From positions 1 to 43,571 of IMG/VR virus record IMGVR_UViG_3300044695_000689: a stretch of DNA of 43,571 nucleotides, one strand, 5' to 3'. The translations under genes and the position numbers were made by a program. Source of the DNA: a virus. The notes beneath the pieces were generated by a model. It was not told the origin of the DNA. It saw only the letters and a program-made list of their open reading frames with translations, and did not search any database. Positions 17,401 through 25,101 of the stretch are shown here, one piece after another (the first letter of the stretch is position 1; every line of letters starts with the position of its first letter).

Positions 17401-20400
17401 ACCCCGCGATGCGTAAAGCCGCTGATGGATATTTTAAGAGGTTTCCAGACGCGTATAAGTACATGAATGACGCTGATCGTCGTTCTATGGCTATTGAAGA
17501 AGTCCTTGCCGAGGCTTCTTCTAAGGGAGTAATCAAAGACGCAGGTATACGTGCGGCGTTCAATCGTGTTGCTGCCATGATCCGCAAGTTCATTCGCGGT
17601 ATGGGCATACAAATCAACTACAGCAACAACGATGTTCGTCAGATTCTTATTGAGGCGCACGATACGGTTACCACTCGTGAACGCGAGGCTAGACTCAGCC
17701 CGTCTGGCGAACCGATGTTTCAGCGCAAGCAGGCTAAAGAACGCCTTAGCAACGTCTTCGATGTAAACACTACTAGACCTAGTTACGACAACAAGATCGG
17801 TGACGGAGTACGTAGTTCGCTGGGCAACGTGTACGACAATTTGCGTGACGGGGCCATCTCGTTCCTGTCAATACCGCAGATTGCCGAGGTGTGGGCTAAG
17901 GAACTTCCATCTGTTGCTAAATTGGACGTACTACTTGGCAATCGTGGCGCGACCGAAATGCGTCGGCGTGAGGAAGTTAGCACCAACGTAACCAAGTGGT
18001 TTGAACTGTCTAACAACTACAAAGACAAACCTGAGACGCTTGAAAGATTCTTCAAGGTAGCGAACCTGACCACGGTTTATCAGGTTGACCCGCTCAAGGA
18101 CTCGGTGCAGGCAGTCCTCAAGAAACCGAAGGACAAGATGACGCCCTTCGATAAAGTTTCTTATGACATTGTCAGAGAGTACAACAGTCTGCCTGCCGAT
18201 CTCCGTAAAGCGTACAAAGACCTGCGCGAAGACTACGAGAACAAATCGCAACAACTCTTCAAGTTAATGGAGCAGCGGCTTGGTAAGGATGTTGTAGACA
18301 AACTCAAAGCCAAGTATGACGCGAAGCGTTTGCAGGTGTACCTGCCGCTCTGGCGCGATGGCAATTATTGGTTGTCTTATACAGACAAGAACGGCGAGAC
18401 GATTGTTGCGGCATACGCGAGTGACCTTGACCGTCAGCGTGGTGAGGACGCTGCCCGAGCAGAAGGTGGTAAAGAGTTTTCTACATTCTCAAGACTGCGC
18501 GATGTTCGTAATAGTCGTCGCCCCCCGCCGACTGGGTTCTTGGGTGATGTAGTCCGTGAGATGGAGAACAAAGGTGCGCCGCAGGACATGATTGATGCGG
18601 TGTATGAGACTTTCTTGAACTATCTCCCGGCAGAATCCATCCGGCAGATGTACCGTCCTCGTGAAGCCTCGTTTGATATAGCCACGGGCGTTGATCGCTA
18701 CGGCGTGTTCGGCTTTGAGCCTGATGTGTTTCAGGCTTACGCCAACGTGGCTACCCGCATGGCGAACCAACTCACGAACCTTGAGTACGCCATTCCGCTT
18801 GAAGAGACGATGAATGAAATCTACAAGCAGGCAGGTGGTGAGCGAGTCAGGGATAAGACGCTTGGTGCCGTATACAGCAACCTTAAGAAGCAAGTTGACT
18901 TCATCCGTAACCCAGAAAAGAACTGGCTGGTGGACGGGGCAAGTTACTTCAGTTACCTGTGGTTTATCGCCGGTAATATTTCTTCAGCACTCATCAACAC
19001 GACTCAGTTGCCCATGGTTGTGGCCCCGCTTCTGATGGGTAAGTACGGCGTGGCTAAGACCACCGCTGCCATGGACAAGGCCATGAGCATGTATTTCAAC
19101 GGTGGTTGGGATACGAACAATGCTGGTAAAAGTTCCTTCCCATCCGACTTTACGTTCGGTAAAGCCGCCAATCTAGACCGTAAGTACGAAAAGTTATATC
19201 AGACAGCCGTTGCTCGTTCGGTCATCCGTCGTTCAACCGGATACGAAATCACTGAAGCACAAAAGGCTGGCGTAAAAGACTATGTTGGCATCAAGGCACG
19301 GGTGACTCATGGCCTTGGCTGGCTGTTCCAAAACTCCGAACGTTTCAACCGCGAAGTCACTTTGCTTGCGGCGTTTGATCTTGCTTACGAGAGAACTAAG
19401 AACGTAGACAAGGCTATCGAAGAAGCCTTGAAAGTAGTCAACGACGCACATGGCTCTGCTCTTGCCGAGACTGGGCCGCGCTTGTTCCAGCAAGGGTTTG
19501 GTAAGGTGATGTTCACCTTCAAGCGATTCGCTCAAGCGCAAATCTACTTGCTCAGCAAACTGTTTAAGCAAGCATTTGGCGATGCTGATGCTGAGACGCG
19601 GGAAGTTGCACGCGGCCAGTTGATCGGTATTTTCGGTTCGTCTTTCCTCATCGCCGGTCTGCAAGGCATGCCGATGTATGGCGCAGTAGAGTTCTTAGCG
19701 AACCTGCTCATGGGCGATGATGACGAGCCGTACGACTTCAATGCTTACGTGAATGCCAAGTTCGGTGAGACGGGTCGCAAGGGACTGCTTAATCAGATGA
19801 TCGGTGTGGACATTGCATCCCGTACCGGCTTCAACGGAATGCTCTGGCGCGACGATCCGAAGCGCATGGCTGAAGTCGGGCCGTTCTTGTATACGCTAGA
19901 GCAGGCACTGGGGCCAGCCTACGGCGCGTTCCTTAGCGCACAGCGTGGTGTAGAACTCTTTAACCAAGGTGAGTACATGCGGTCTATTGAGGCTCTTACT
20001 CCATCCTTCGTACGTAACGGGTTCAAGACTTTGCGTATGGCAGAAGAAGGCGTAAGAAATAAAGACGGTACGCCTGTCGTTGAAGACATCAGTCGCTATA
20101 ACTTGATGATGCAGGCGGTCGGCTTCAATCCTGCCGAAGTTGCAGAAGCCCGTGAACGTGCTGGTGTTCGTGCCAAATTTGATAATAAGTTACTGAAGCG
20201 TCGTTCGGCTTTGCTCGACCAATACTACGCCGCATGGCAAGAAGGAGATCAACAGGGTATCGACGACGCCCTAAAAGATATAGAAAAGTTCAACGCCAAG
20301 AACCCCTACAAAGGTTTGGTTATATTCCCAAACACTTTGATAAAGTCCGTGACCATGCGGCAGCGTAGACAGTTTATGTCGATTGACGGTCTCTACACTA

Positions 20401-20447
20401 ACCCGACCTATATGCAACGAATCAACGAACTGTCTGGGCAAGACTAG
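14457..20447 (+). CDS. Giant internal virion/polyvalent protein with winged helices and zincin-like motif
   Basis: This 1996-residue protein is the last gene of the late arm. Residues 1-40 (PRYRVTMPDGRTYSIDGPEG) are a common head module of phage ejected proteins. An Ala-rich membrane-like region (about 55-170) and a Glu/Pro spacer with TVEEP repeats follow. Two similar winged-helix domains lie at about 400-458 and 553-615 (for example AALDFVRATGKADPISLQQ), resembling the DNA-binding FtsK gamma domain. At 955-960 is HESLGH inside MFHESLGHFGL, the HExxxH form seen in zincin-like domains of large polyvalent phage proteins. The last about 500 residues (FRIETVTL-like helices, KRFAQAQIYLLSKLFKQAF) resemble phage ejection proteins. 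The ATG follows the previous stop by 2 nt. Function as a DNA-ejection protein is inference. Confidence 0.7.
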   Translation: MPRYRVTMPDGRTYSIDGPEGASKEQVIAAVQRKLGAAEERETTLGGEVKEAFKGVIPGAAGLLETAATGAAALLPERAEMAVRGKAAELAGAAREAFKATPGYEESTGRKFGEALGSTAPFFALGPLGAAGRAGAVGLGVGAGAGEARQRAEMEGGEEDKGLATAAGAVIGASEAIPVFNFVKRLPRDAQLTILDRIKRGFQAAGEEGAQEAASQIAQNIVAKGLYKPSQELIESAGEEGAYGAGVGAFIQVLTDMALGRRVRGVQPPQSAEEKLIEKEPPPTALPGTQDSVKEDVARQTREEEKIRAVIDEEKDAADEEARLEREAVQAYEREQEELTARRGYDEQTLREAAEAEALAPVEDEGVPYTPPEREEEVAPVEEEPTVEEPTVEAPTVEEPEYTMRDAALEVFKETGKTNVDTLRNRLAIPLQEAKELRQSLIDEGVLVRRGNTYILQEVETAPAAKAEEVKDADIRARDIEEVDVGAVGGSDVLPPSRPVSAGQVTAEPAVAPMERVGEPAAVAPAGAEIVEPALEDIDVAQEELEAAQTPSRATSIRTAALDFVRATGKADPISLQQTLGIELSEAKSLREALVGSGAIVPVPGKKNLYTVFEELKTTPVTPAREGRIEGESLTAARPEVLQGAPRPAVREVLPEVSEEKPGVTAVGKRTQVSPEFQSTLDDLRQLAAAPDMEGRQYGLDLVGGEARGVTRKKLSPAEVNNAKTLGLTKEATAYAANPAGVAERRTLIEATKAKHKGLVERAVALQKQESDNRKIGKEKILSDGFFRSLYGTLSDPQITMGQLVEAENRLKKSEAKYGEVVAPQVAAEQATFEEDTEFQEAVKTQKARAEEREEAEKTAREERRRTRKRDIGLRFERGKGAGMDADRVYEIAVKTAANWKNKPRIFVVQSIDELPKTLRARTPDDVSGFYINGDVFLIADNATTEANVRATMFHESLGHFGLKNLFGRRLREVMLDIYRTNPAMRKAADGYFKRFPDAYKYMNDADRRSMAIEEVLAEASSKGVIKDAGIRAAFNRVAAMIRKFIRGMGIQINYSNNDVRQILIEAHDTVTTREREARLSPSGEPMFQRKQAKERLSNVFDVNTTRPSYDNKIGDGVRSSLGNVYDNLRDGAISFLSIPQIAEVWAKELPSVAKLDVLLGNRGATEMRRREEVSTNVTKWFELSNNYKDKPETLERFFKVANLTTVYQVDPLKDSVQAVLKKPKDKMTPFDKVSYDIVREYNSLPADLRKAYKDLREDYENKSQQLFKLMEQRLGKDVVDKLKAKYDAKRLQVYLPLWRDGNYWLSYTDKNGETIVAAYASDLDRQRGEDAARAEGGKEFSTFSRLRDVRNSRRPPPTGFLGDVVREMENKGAPQDMIDAVYETFLNYLPAESIRQMYRPREASFDIATGVDRYGVFGFEPDVFQAYANVATRMANQLTNLEYAIPLEETMNEIYKQAGGERVRDKTLGAVYSNLKKQVDFIRNPEKNWLVDGASYFSYLWFIAGNISSALINTTQLPMVVAPLLMGKYGVAKTTAAMDKAMSMYFNGGWDTNNAGKSSFPSDFTFGKAANLDRKYEKLYQTAVARSVIRRSTGYEITEAQKAGVKDYVGIKARVTHGLGWLFQNSERFNREVTLLAAFDLAYERTKNVDKAIEEALKVVNDAHGSALAETGPRLFQQGFGKVMFTFKRFAQAQIYLLSKLFKQAFGDADAETREVARGQLIGIFGSSFLIAGLQGMPMYGAVEFLANLLMGDDDEPYDFNAYVNAKFGETGRKGLLNQMIGVDIASRTGFNGMLWRDDPKRMAEVGPFLYTLEQALGPAYGAFLSAQRGVELFNQGEYMRSIEALTPSFVRNGFKTLRMAEEGVRNKDGTPVVEDISRYNLMMQAVGFNPAEVAEARERAGVRAKFDNKLLKRRSALLDQYYAAWQEGDQQGIDDALKDIEKFNAKNPYKGLVIFPNTLIKSVTMRQRRQFMSIDGLYTNPTYMQRINELSGQD

Positions 20448-20650
20448 CCAATACGCCAGACCCTGACGCCAAGATGTCCGTCCTTGGACGAGGTATAAGC
20501 CTTCACCCTGACCTTGGCGATCTTGGCGCAGGTGTCTAACTTATACAGCATCTCTGCCGGTTTGACGGTAGGCACGAAGAAAGAATCCCCGACTTCCATA
20601 CCGTCAAACGGAAAGACCCACTCAGGCTCCTGAAGCCTTGTCCCCGTCAT
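20444..20650 (-). CDS. Small conserved phage protein ('VGDSFFVP' type)
   Basis: This 68-residue soluble protein contains FPFDGMEVGDSFFVP (about residues 13-27) and ends VKAYTSSKDGHLGVRVWRIG. I recognise the pattern of a Phe-Asp...VGDSFFVP start and a VRVWRI end from many small early phage proteins of unknown function. The start has GGAG about 10 nt upstream, within the end of the primase-helicase gene, which it overlaps by 29 nt. Its stop overlaps the stop of the converging giant virion gene in a CTAG. It is the terminal gene of the - strand arm. Confidence 0.7.
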   Translation of the reverse strand: MTGTRLQEPEWVFPFDGMEVGDSFFVPTVKPAEMLYKLDTCAKIAKVRVKAYTSSKDGHLGVRVWRIG

Positions 20651-23450
20651 CTTTGAACTTCTCCAAGAATTCCCTAGTTACGGCAGGATCAGCACGGAAG
20701 GCATAAGTCCATATCGGTGAGGTCACGCCACCTTTCCACCCCGTTGAGAGCCGCATCTTCTTGGCATCTACAAGGGTTCCCTTCGCCTTCAACACCGTCT
20801 CCATCTCTTCTGTGCTGACGTTGCACTCCGTGACTAAATACTTTCTTAACTCAGTCTTGGAGATGTACTGCATGTTGGTGTCTATTTCGATTCGCGCCAC
20901 GATGGCACCGTAGGCATCTGCGATCTGCCTACCTTCGTTGAACACGAGAATACCGTTCTGGTACTTGAGCAAGAACTCCGTGATCAGAGCCTCGTAGTCC
21001 ACCTCGCCGTCTTTGATCGTTTTGTCTCTGACCATAATTGATTGCACCAGTACGTAGTTGAACAACCTTTCTAGGTCGTAGTTGACGATGTCGGCTTGAA
21101 TGGCTAACTCCAGCCCAGCGAACGTGGAAGCGATGGCGTTCTCGTAGAACCGGTACGATGCGTCCGTGCCGAACCGCGACTGTCTGATCCGCTCGTGCCA
21201 ACTGTTTAGTGTCTTGGTCGCGCCCTCGTCGCCCACGTGCATCAAGTGCTTGATGTATTCAAACCCGGCCCACCCGTAGTTGGTGTTGAATGGGTCAAAA
21301 ATTTCTTCACCCAGTCTGGGGTTGTCTGCCATGGCCGCAGGCCGATTGATGCGGAACTCCATGTAACGAGCCATCTCGCCAGTTGGGTTGCGCTTGGCTG
21401 CGAAAATCTTATCCCGCATGGACTCGTTAGATGTCATCAAGCACAGTTGTGACGCAGTCAACTCCTGCTCACGCTCGGCATTGACGCTCGACTGCAACCG
21501 AATCTTGCCCTTGCCTTGTGCGACGGAGTGGATCAAGTTTGAAAGTTCTTTCGGGTCTTTGTCCTTGACCTCGTCCAAGCACAGGATAATGTTCTTCAAG
21601 TTGAGGGCGCGTTGCACCAGACCGTTATCGGTCGCCTTGTATACGCTGACGTTCTTGGGATTGGCGAACACGCTACTAGCCGCAAGCAGCGCACCAGTCT
21701 TACCGCCACCAGTGTTGCCGGTGTAGCAGAAGGTCATGCCGCTCGTGGTGCAGTAGCGCATCAGCGGAGAGCCGAACGCCATGCCAAGAGCAAAGGCATG
21801 CATCTCAAATCCCGGCGTGTTCAGTTTATTGGCACACTCCTGCCACTTCTCGTAGGAGCCGTGTGGCTCAAGCATCTTGGCGATGCTCTTGACCATCGGA
21901 GACACCGGAGCATGCCGCTCCTTGCCGTCCCGTGTGATCTCTACATTACCAATAACGAACGCATCGTTTTCTAGCGTCCATCCCATCTGACCGCGTACCT
22001 GTTCGGCAGCGTCCTGCGACTGTAAGTAGTGCGCCCATTTCGTCATGTATTCCACCAATTTAGGCCATTGTGTTTGCGTGGGCGGGGAGATACCCGCCCT
22101 GCCAAGCGTTCGCTTGAATTCGTCCAGTGACTGCATCGACTCGTGAGTCAGTTCAAACTCGCGAACCTCGTGCGGCAGCAACGCACGGATTGTGAATATC
22201 TCGCCCTCAGTACGGCTGTACATCCGCTTGATAGGAAAGAAATCATTAGTTGATATTAGAGTCGGTTCTGGCTGGTATCGTGTTCCGTCTTCGTCAACTT
22301 CGGCGGGTGGTAGGAAATAAATTCCTCCGGTTCGTCCACGTACATAGGGACGGATCGCAGGTGGAAGTACCGGAACTTCTTTGGAATCCTCTTCGACCCG
22401 AACTGCGTTCTCCTTGGGGTCTTCCGTGGCTTCGACAAAGCGCCGTCCAACGGCAAGAGGGTTTGTGATACGGCCTCGGAAGGCGCAGCCGTCGCACTTG
22501 CCGGGGTTGAGATCGTTGAACTTGTCACACGAAAACGGTTTACCAAAAGACTGATTAGCCTTGCGAATTGTTGCTTCATAGTTGTACTCAGGGTGGTCTT
22601 CAGACATCAAGTGAATGGATGCTTCCCAGTCGGTGCAGTGCCGTGCGATTGACAGCCCTGCGTACCACAACGGTTCTTCCAACGTGGTAGCGTTAGTTAG
22701 AATATGCTTAATCTGAGCGCAGCCCTGATCGCTCAGACTTTTCTCTGCGATGTCTTGGAACGTGGTCTCGTAGTTGTCGAGCCGCGCTATCTTCTTCGTG
22801 TCCTCATCAAGCCCCTTCGGCAGGAGATCAAGAATTGATCCACCAGTGCTAACTTCGCCTAAGTAACTCTTAAACATGTCGAAGTCGTACTCGACGAACT
22901 CCGTGTCCAAGAACTTGGTCGGTGCCGGTGGGTCGGTCTTGTAGTTAAGTGTCTCGGGGCAGCGCAGGATACGCGCTGCGTCTGCCGTTACGGCAGGATC
23001 AATCTTGAGATAGTCCAAGCACATCTGCTTGAACTTGGTGGCGTAAGCCTTCCATTCGTCGGTCGGTACGTCACGGTCAAGAATCCAGTAAGCATGCACC
23101 CCACCACCCGAATCCACACGGACAGGAGGCGGCAGGTCGTACTGCTTGACGAAATCGTCCAACGCAGCAAGTGCTTCTTCTTTGCTGCGGTACTTCTTGT
23201 CGTTCTCGCCAACGTCAAGGTCAATAAAGAATGTCTTGCAGAACTGAGCGTAGTCAGTCTTGCGGCTGTGACCCTTAAAACTATTTAGTGCTACGAATAC
23301 ATTCTGGCCTCCATTTGCAAACTCGTTAATCACTACAACCAAGTCGTCGAGTGTTTCCACGAAGCGGTGAGTTGTTTTGTCATTCTTGATACCGGCAACA
23401 CAGTAAACACCCTGCGACGGTAATGCTTTCTGGTAAAATTCTTTTTGCAT
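20622..23450 (-). CDS. Primase-polymerase/helicase (AEP primase with P-loop ATPase)
   Basis: This 942-residue replication protein should prime and unwind phage DNA. The N-terminal part is an archaeo-eukaryotic primase: FFIDLDVG (74-81) gives the metal-binding DxD (Asp77, Asp79), SGGGVHAYW (114-122) the second motif, and DAARILRCPETLNY (157-170) the third. A middle segment has WYAGLSIARHC and a small Cys cluster (GKCDGC). The C-terminal half is a P-loop ATPase with Walker A GNTGGGKT (Lys584) and Walker B LCLDEVKD (Asp626, Glu627), resembling DUF927-type phage/plasmid helicases. The start at 23450 lacks a clear Shine-Dalgarno and lies 15 nt after a strong hairpin terminator, which is odd for an essential gene. 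It is the penultimate gene of the arm. Confidence 0.88.
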   Translation of the reverse strand: MQKEFYQKALPSQGVYCVAGIKNDKTTHRFVETLDDLVVVINEFANGGQNVFVALNSFKGHSRKTDYAQFCKTFFIDLDVGENDKKYRSKEEALAALDDFVKQYDLPPPVRVDSGGGVHAYWILDRDVPTDEWKAYATKFKQMCLDYLKIDPAVTADAARILRCPETLNYKTDPPAPTKFLDTEFVEYDFDMFKSYLGEVSTGGSILDLLPKGLDEDTKKIARLDNYETTFQDIAEKSLSDQGCAQIKHILTNATTLEEPLWYAGLSIARHCTDWEASIHLMSEDHPEYNYEATIRKANQSFGKPFSCDKFNDLNPGKCDGCAFRGRITNPLAVGRRFVEATEDPKENAVRVEEDSKEVPVLPPAIRPYVRGRTGGIYFLPPAEVDEDGTRYQPEPTLISTNDFFPIKRMYSRTEGEIFTIRALLPHEVREFELTHESMQSLDEFKRTLGRAGISPPTQTQWPKLVEYMTKWAHYLQSQDAAEQVRGQMGWTLENDAFVIGNVEITRDGKERHAPVSPMVKSIAKMLEPHGSYEKWQECANKLNTPGFEMHAFALGMAFGSPLMRYCTTSGMTFCYTGNTGGGKTGALLAASSVFANPKNVSVYKATDNGLVQRALNLKNIILCLDEVKDKDPKELSNLIHSVAQGKGKIRLQSSVNAEREQELTASQLCLMTSNESMRDKIFAAKRNPTGEMARYMEFRINRPAAMADNPRLGEEIFDPFNTNYGWAGFEYIKHLMHVGDEGATKTLNSWHERIRQSRFGTDASYRFYENAIASTFAGLELAIQADIVNYDLERLFNYVLVQSIMVRDKTIKDGEVDYEALITEFLLKYQNGILVFNEGRQIADAYGAIVARIEIDTNMQYISKTELRKYLVTECNVSTEEMETVLKAKGTLVDAKKMRLSTGWKGGVTSPIWTYAFRADPAVTREFLEKFKDDGDKASGA

Positions 23451-23464
23451 ACACTGCCACAGAT

Positions 23465-23493
23465 AAAAAAGGCGGGGTCAGCAGTCCCCCGCC
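23465..23493 (-). terminator. Rho-independent terminator or attenuator before the primase gene
   Basis: Read on the - strand, a GC-rich stem (GGCGGGG at 23471-23477 pairing with CCCCGCC at 23487-23493, one bulged C, loop about 8 nt) is followed by six T. It lies between the HTH gene (ends 23518) and the primase-helicase start (23450), inside an otherwise continuous - strand run. It probably reduces or gates transcription into the primase gene. Confidence 0.8.
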
Positions 23494-23517
23494 AGAGAGG
23501 TGTCAAACAAACCTAAA

Positions 23518-23829
23518 TCAAAGATTCCCTCCCAGCATTTGAGAGATGTATATCTTCGCGTCGAGAGAGTTACGAGCGGGAAGTACACCCTGCTTCATGT
23601 CTTCCTCAATGAGGTAGATGAAGGCTTCGATACGAGTGCGCTTCTCTTCCCTTATACCCTGTCCTCTGAACCACGCATAGACCGTAGTTCGTGACGTATC
23701 CAACGCTTTAGCCACGTAAGCCGCAGGGAGGTTAGCCTCGACACATACTCTGCCAAGTTTCACCCCCAAGCGGTTGGGGTCTCCGTCTTTTAGCGCGACT
23801 AAGAACTTGTCGCCGTATGAGCGAGGCAT
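23518..23829 (-). CDS. HTH DNA-binding protein
   Basis: This 103-residue basic protein has a helix-turn-helix at about residues 34-56 (LPAAYVAKALDTSRTTVYAWFRG), of the type found in phage regulators: the sequence 'vAxxLxxSRtTVYxWfrG' fits recognition and stabilising helices. The rest is helical with a C-terminal LDAKIYISQML. AAGGAG precedes the ATG. It lies between the SSB-like gene and the terminator that precedes primase. It is the clearest stand-alone HTH protein in the window, so it is a candidate for binding the palindromes described below, although nothing in the sequence proves that. Confidence 0.75.
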   Translation of the reverse strand: MPRSYGDKFLVALKDGDPNRLGVKLGRVCVEANLPAAYVAKALDTSRTTVYAWFRGQGIREEKRTRIEAFIYLIEEDMKQGVLPARNSLDAKIYISQMLGGNL

Positions 23830-23838
23830 GGTAACTCC

Positions 23839-24693
23839 TTACTTCTTCGCCCACTTCTTGACAACGTCGGCAACGTCTCCGTTAGGAGCAGCCTCGGCTT
23901 TCTTAGTTGGCTCACGCAACTTAGGTTCCTGCAAAGCAGCAGGGCCAGTAACGATGGGGCCAGAAGTCTCACCTTCGTCTGCTTGATACACAGTCAACTT
24001 AACGGCTGCTTCTGCCGCTGCCGAGTTGCGCTGACGGGTAATAACTTCAATATCCGATTCGTCCACCGCTGCAACGGGTGAGAACAGCACCTTCGGTACA
24101 GGCGACTTAGTGTCGAACTGCATCTTAGTTACAACACGCCCTGCCGAAATGTCGTTGCTAGCCAACATCTGAATGTAGGGACGGAACGGATACTTGCCGC
24201 CTTCTTCCTTGCCAAAGCAAGACGTTGCAGGAAGCACCAACTGCATGACATCACCGCCGGGATTATTCGGCAGCACAACCGCAGTTCGCCAAGACAAACG
24301 GCATGCCGCGCCGCTGCCACCCTGACCCGATCCCTTGACCGACCACTGGCAAGAATCGCAAGACTTGGCTTGAGGATTCTTTACCTCAACGTCAGGCGTC
24401 TTGGAGTCGGTTGACCAGCAGATAGGTGCGATCTTCTCGCCTTCCTTGTATGCACCAGAGTAGTAGGTGCGGCTAGCGGTGTGAGCCATCTTCACAAAGA
24501 TGACGTTCATGTGCCGGTCTTCGATAGACGCGACTTCCTTGCCACCTGCCATCTTGCGGAATACGCCGCCCTTGATGCTGATGCGCTTGACCCCGCCAGT
24601 GCCGCCACCGGCTACGGCACGAGTGTCATCGTCGAGTCCAGTCTGCACCGTGGCGATCTGGTTCTTCAAACTGACTATGATGTCGTTACTCAT
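23839..24693 (-). CDS. Putative ssDNA-binding-like phage replication protein
   Basis: This 284-residue protein has a beta-rich core (about residues 35-240) with ISIKGGVFRKMAGGKE near the start and four Cys (92, 112, 115, 131; CDSC then GAACRLSWR) that could hold zinc. The C-terminus is low complexity and basic (EPTKKAEAAPNGDVADVVKKWAKK), unlike the acidic tails of classic SSBs. I recall similar proteins in phage replication modules where they are suggested to bind single-stranded DNA; that is inference. Neighbours support it: SNF2 helicase and nuclease upstream, primase-helicase downstream. Confidence 0.45.
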   Translation of the reverse strand: MSNDIIVSLKNQIATVQTGLDDDTRAVAGGGTGGVKRISIKGGVFRKMAGGKEVASIEDRHMNVIFVKMAHTASRTYYSGAYKEGEKIAPICWSTDSKTPDVEVKNPQAKSCDSCQWSVKGSGQGGSGAACRLSWRTAVVLPNNPGGDVMQLVLPATSCFGKEEGGKYPFRPYIQMLASNDISAGRVVTKMQFDTKSPVPKVLFSPVAAVDESDIEVITRQRNSAAAEAAVKLTVYQADEGETSGPIVTGPAALQEPKLREPTKKAEAAPNGDVADVVKKWAKK

Positions 24694-24699
24694 AAATCC

Positions 24700-25101
24700 T
24701 CACTTACTGTTTTTGCGTACTGTTACACCGAACTCTCGCATCACGTTGATGCCGGGAGGTAGCCCGTCATCTTCATGACCGTTGAGAAACTCTCTGAAGT
24801 TGCTCTGATGTATACGCCGCTCAAGCAAGTGCGGAGCCTCGTTATCAAGAACAAACTTGTAAAAGTTATCCCAGTCTTGGCAGAAGAAACGCTCGTTCAA
24901 CTTCCGCATAACGGTGCCGTGACCAGTCTTGATACTGTCAGCGTTCACCGAGTTGCAGATGTCGAGTAGCGCGGCTTCGATCTGTGTGGCTTCGTCTTTG
25001 AGTGCTTTGTCAGCAGCCTCAAATTCACGTAGTAATCTTTCGCGTTGATCACGTATGGCAATAAACGCTTCGACTAACTGTTCTGTATTCACCGTATTCA
25101 C
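24700..25101 (-). CDS. Conserved phage protein of unknown function
   Basis: This 133-residue protein has an N-terminal coiled coil (EQLVEAFIAIRDQRERLL, about 7-24) and a C-terminal region with FYKFVLDNEAPHLLERRIHQSN and LPPGINVMREFGVTVRK. The pattern 'NExPhhLERRhhQxNhxEFLxxxxxxhPPGhN' is common in phage replication regions, but I know of no assigned function. It touches the SNF2 gene stop at 25101 and lies 6 nt ahead of the SSB-like gene, in one operon. Confidence 0.6.
   Translation of the reverse strand: MNTVNTEQLVEAFIAIRDQRERLLREFEAADKALKDEATQIEAALLDICNSVNADSIKTGHGTVMRKLNERFFCQDWDNFYKFVLDNEAPHLLERRIHQSNFREFLNGHEDDGLPPGINVMREFGVTVRKNSK

Noticed and set aside
24936-24950. Possible operator copy (TTGATACTGTCAGC)
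   Set aside because: Only 10 of 14 fixed bases match, no better than chance in a window this size.
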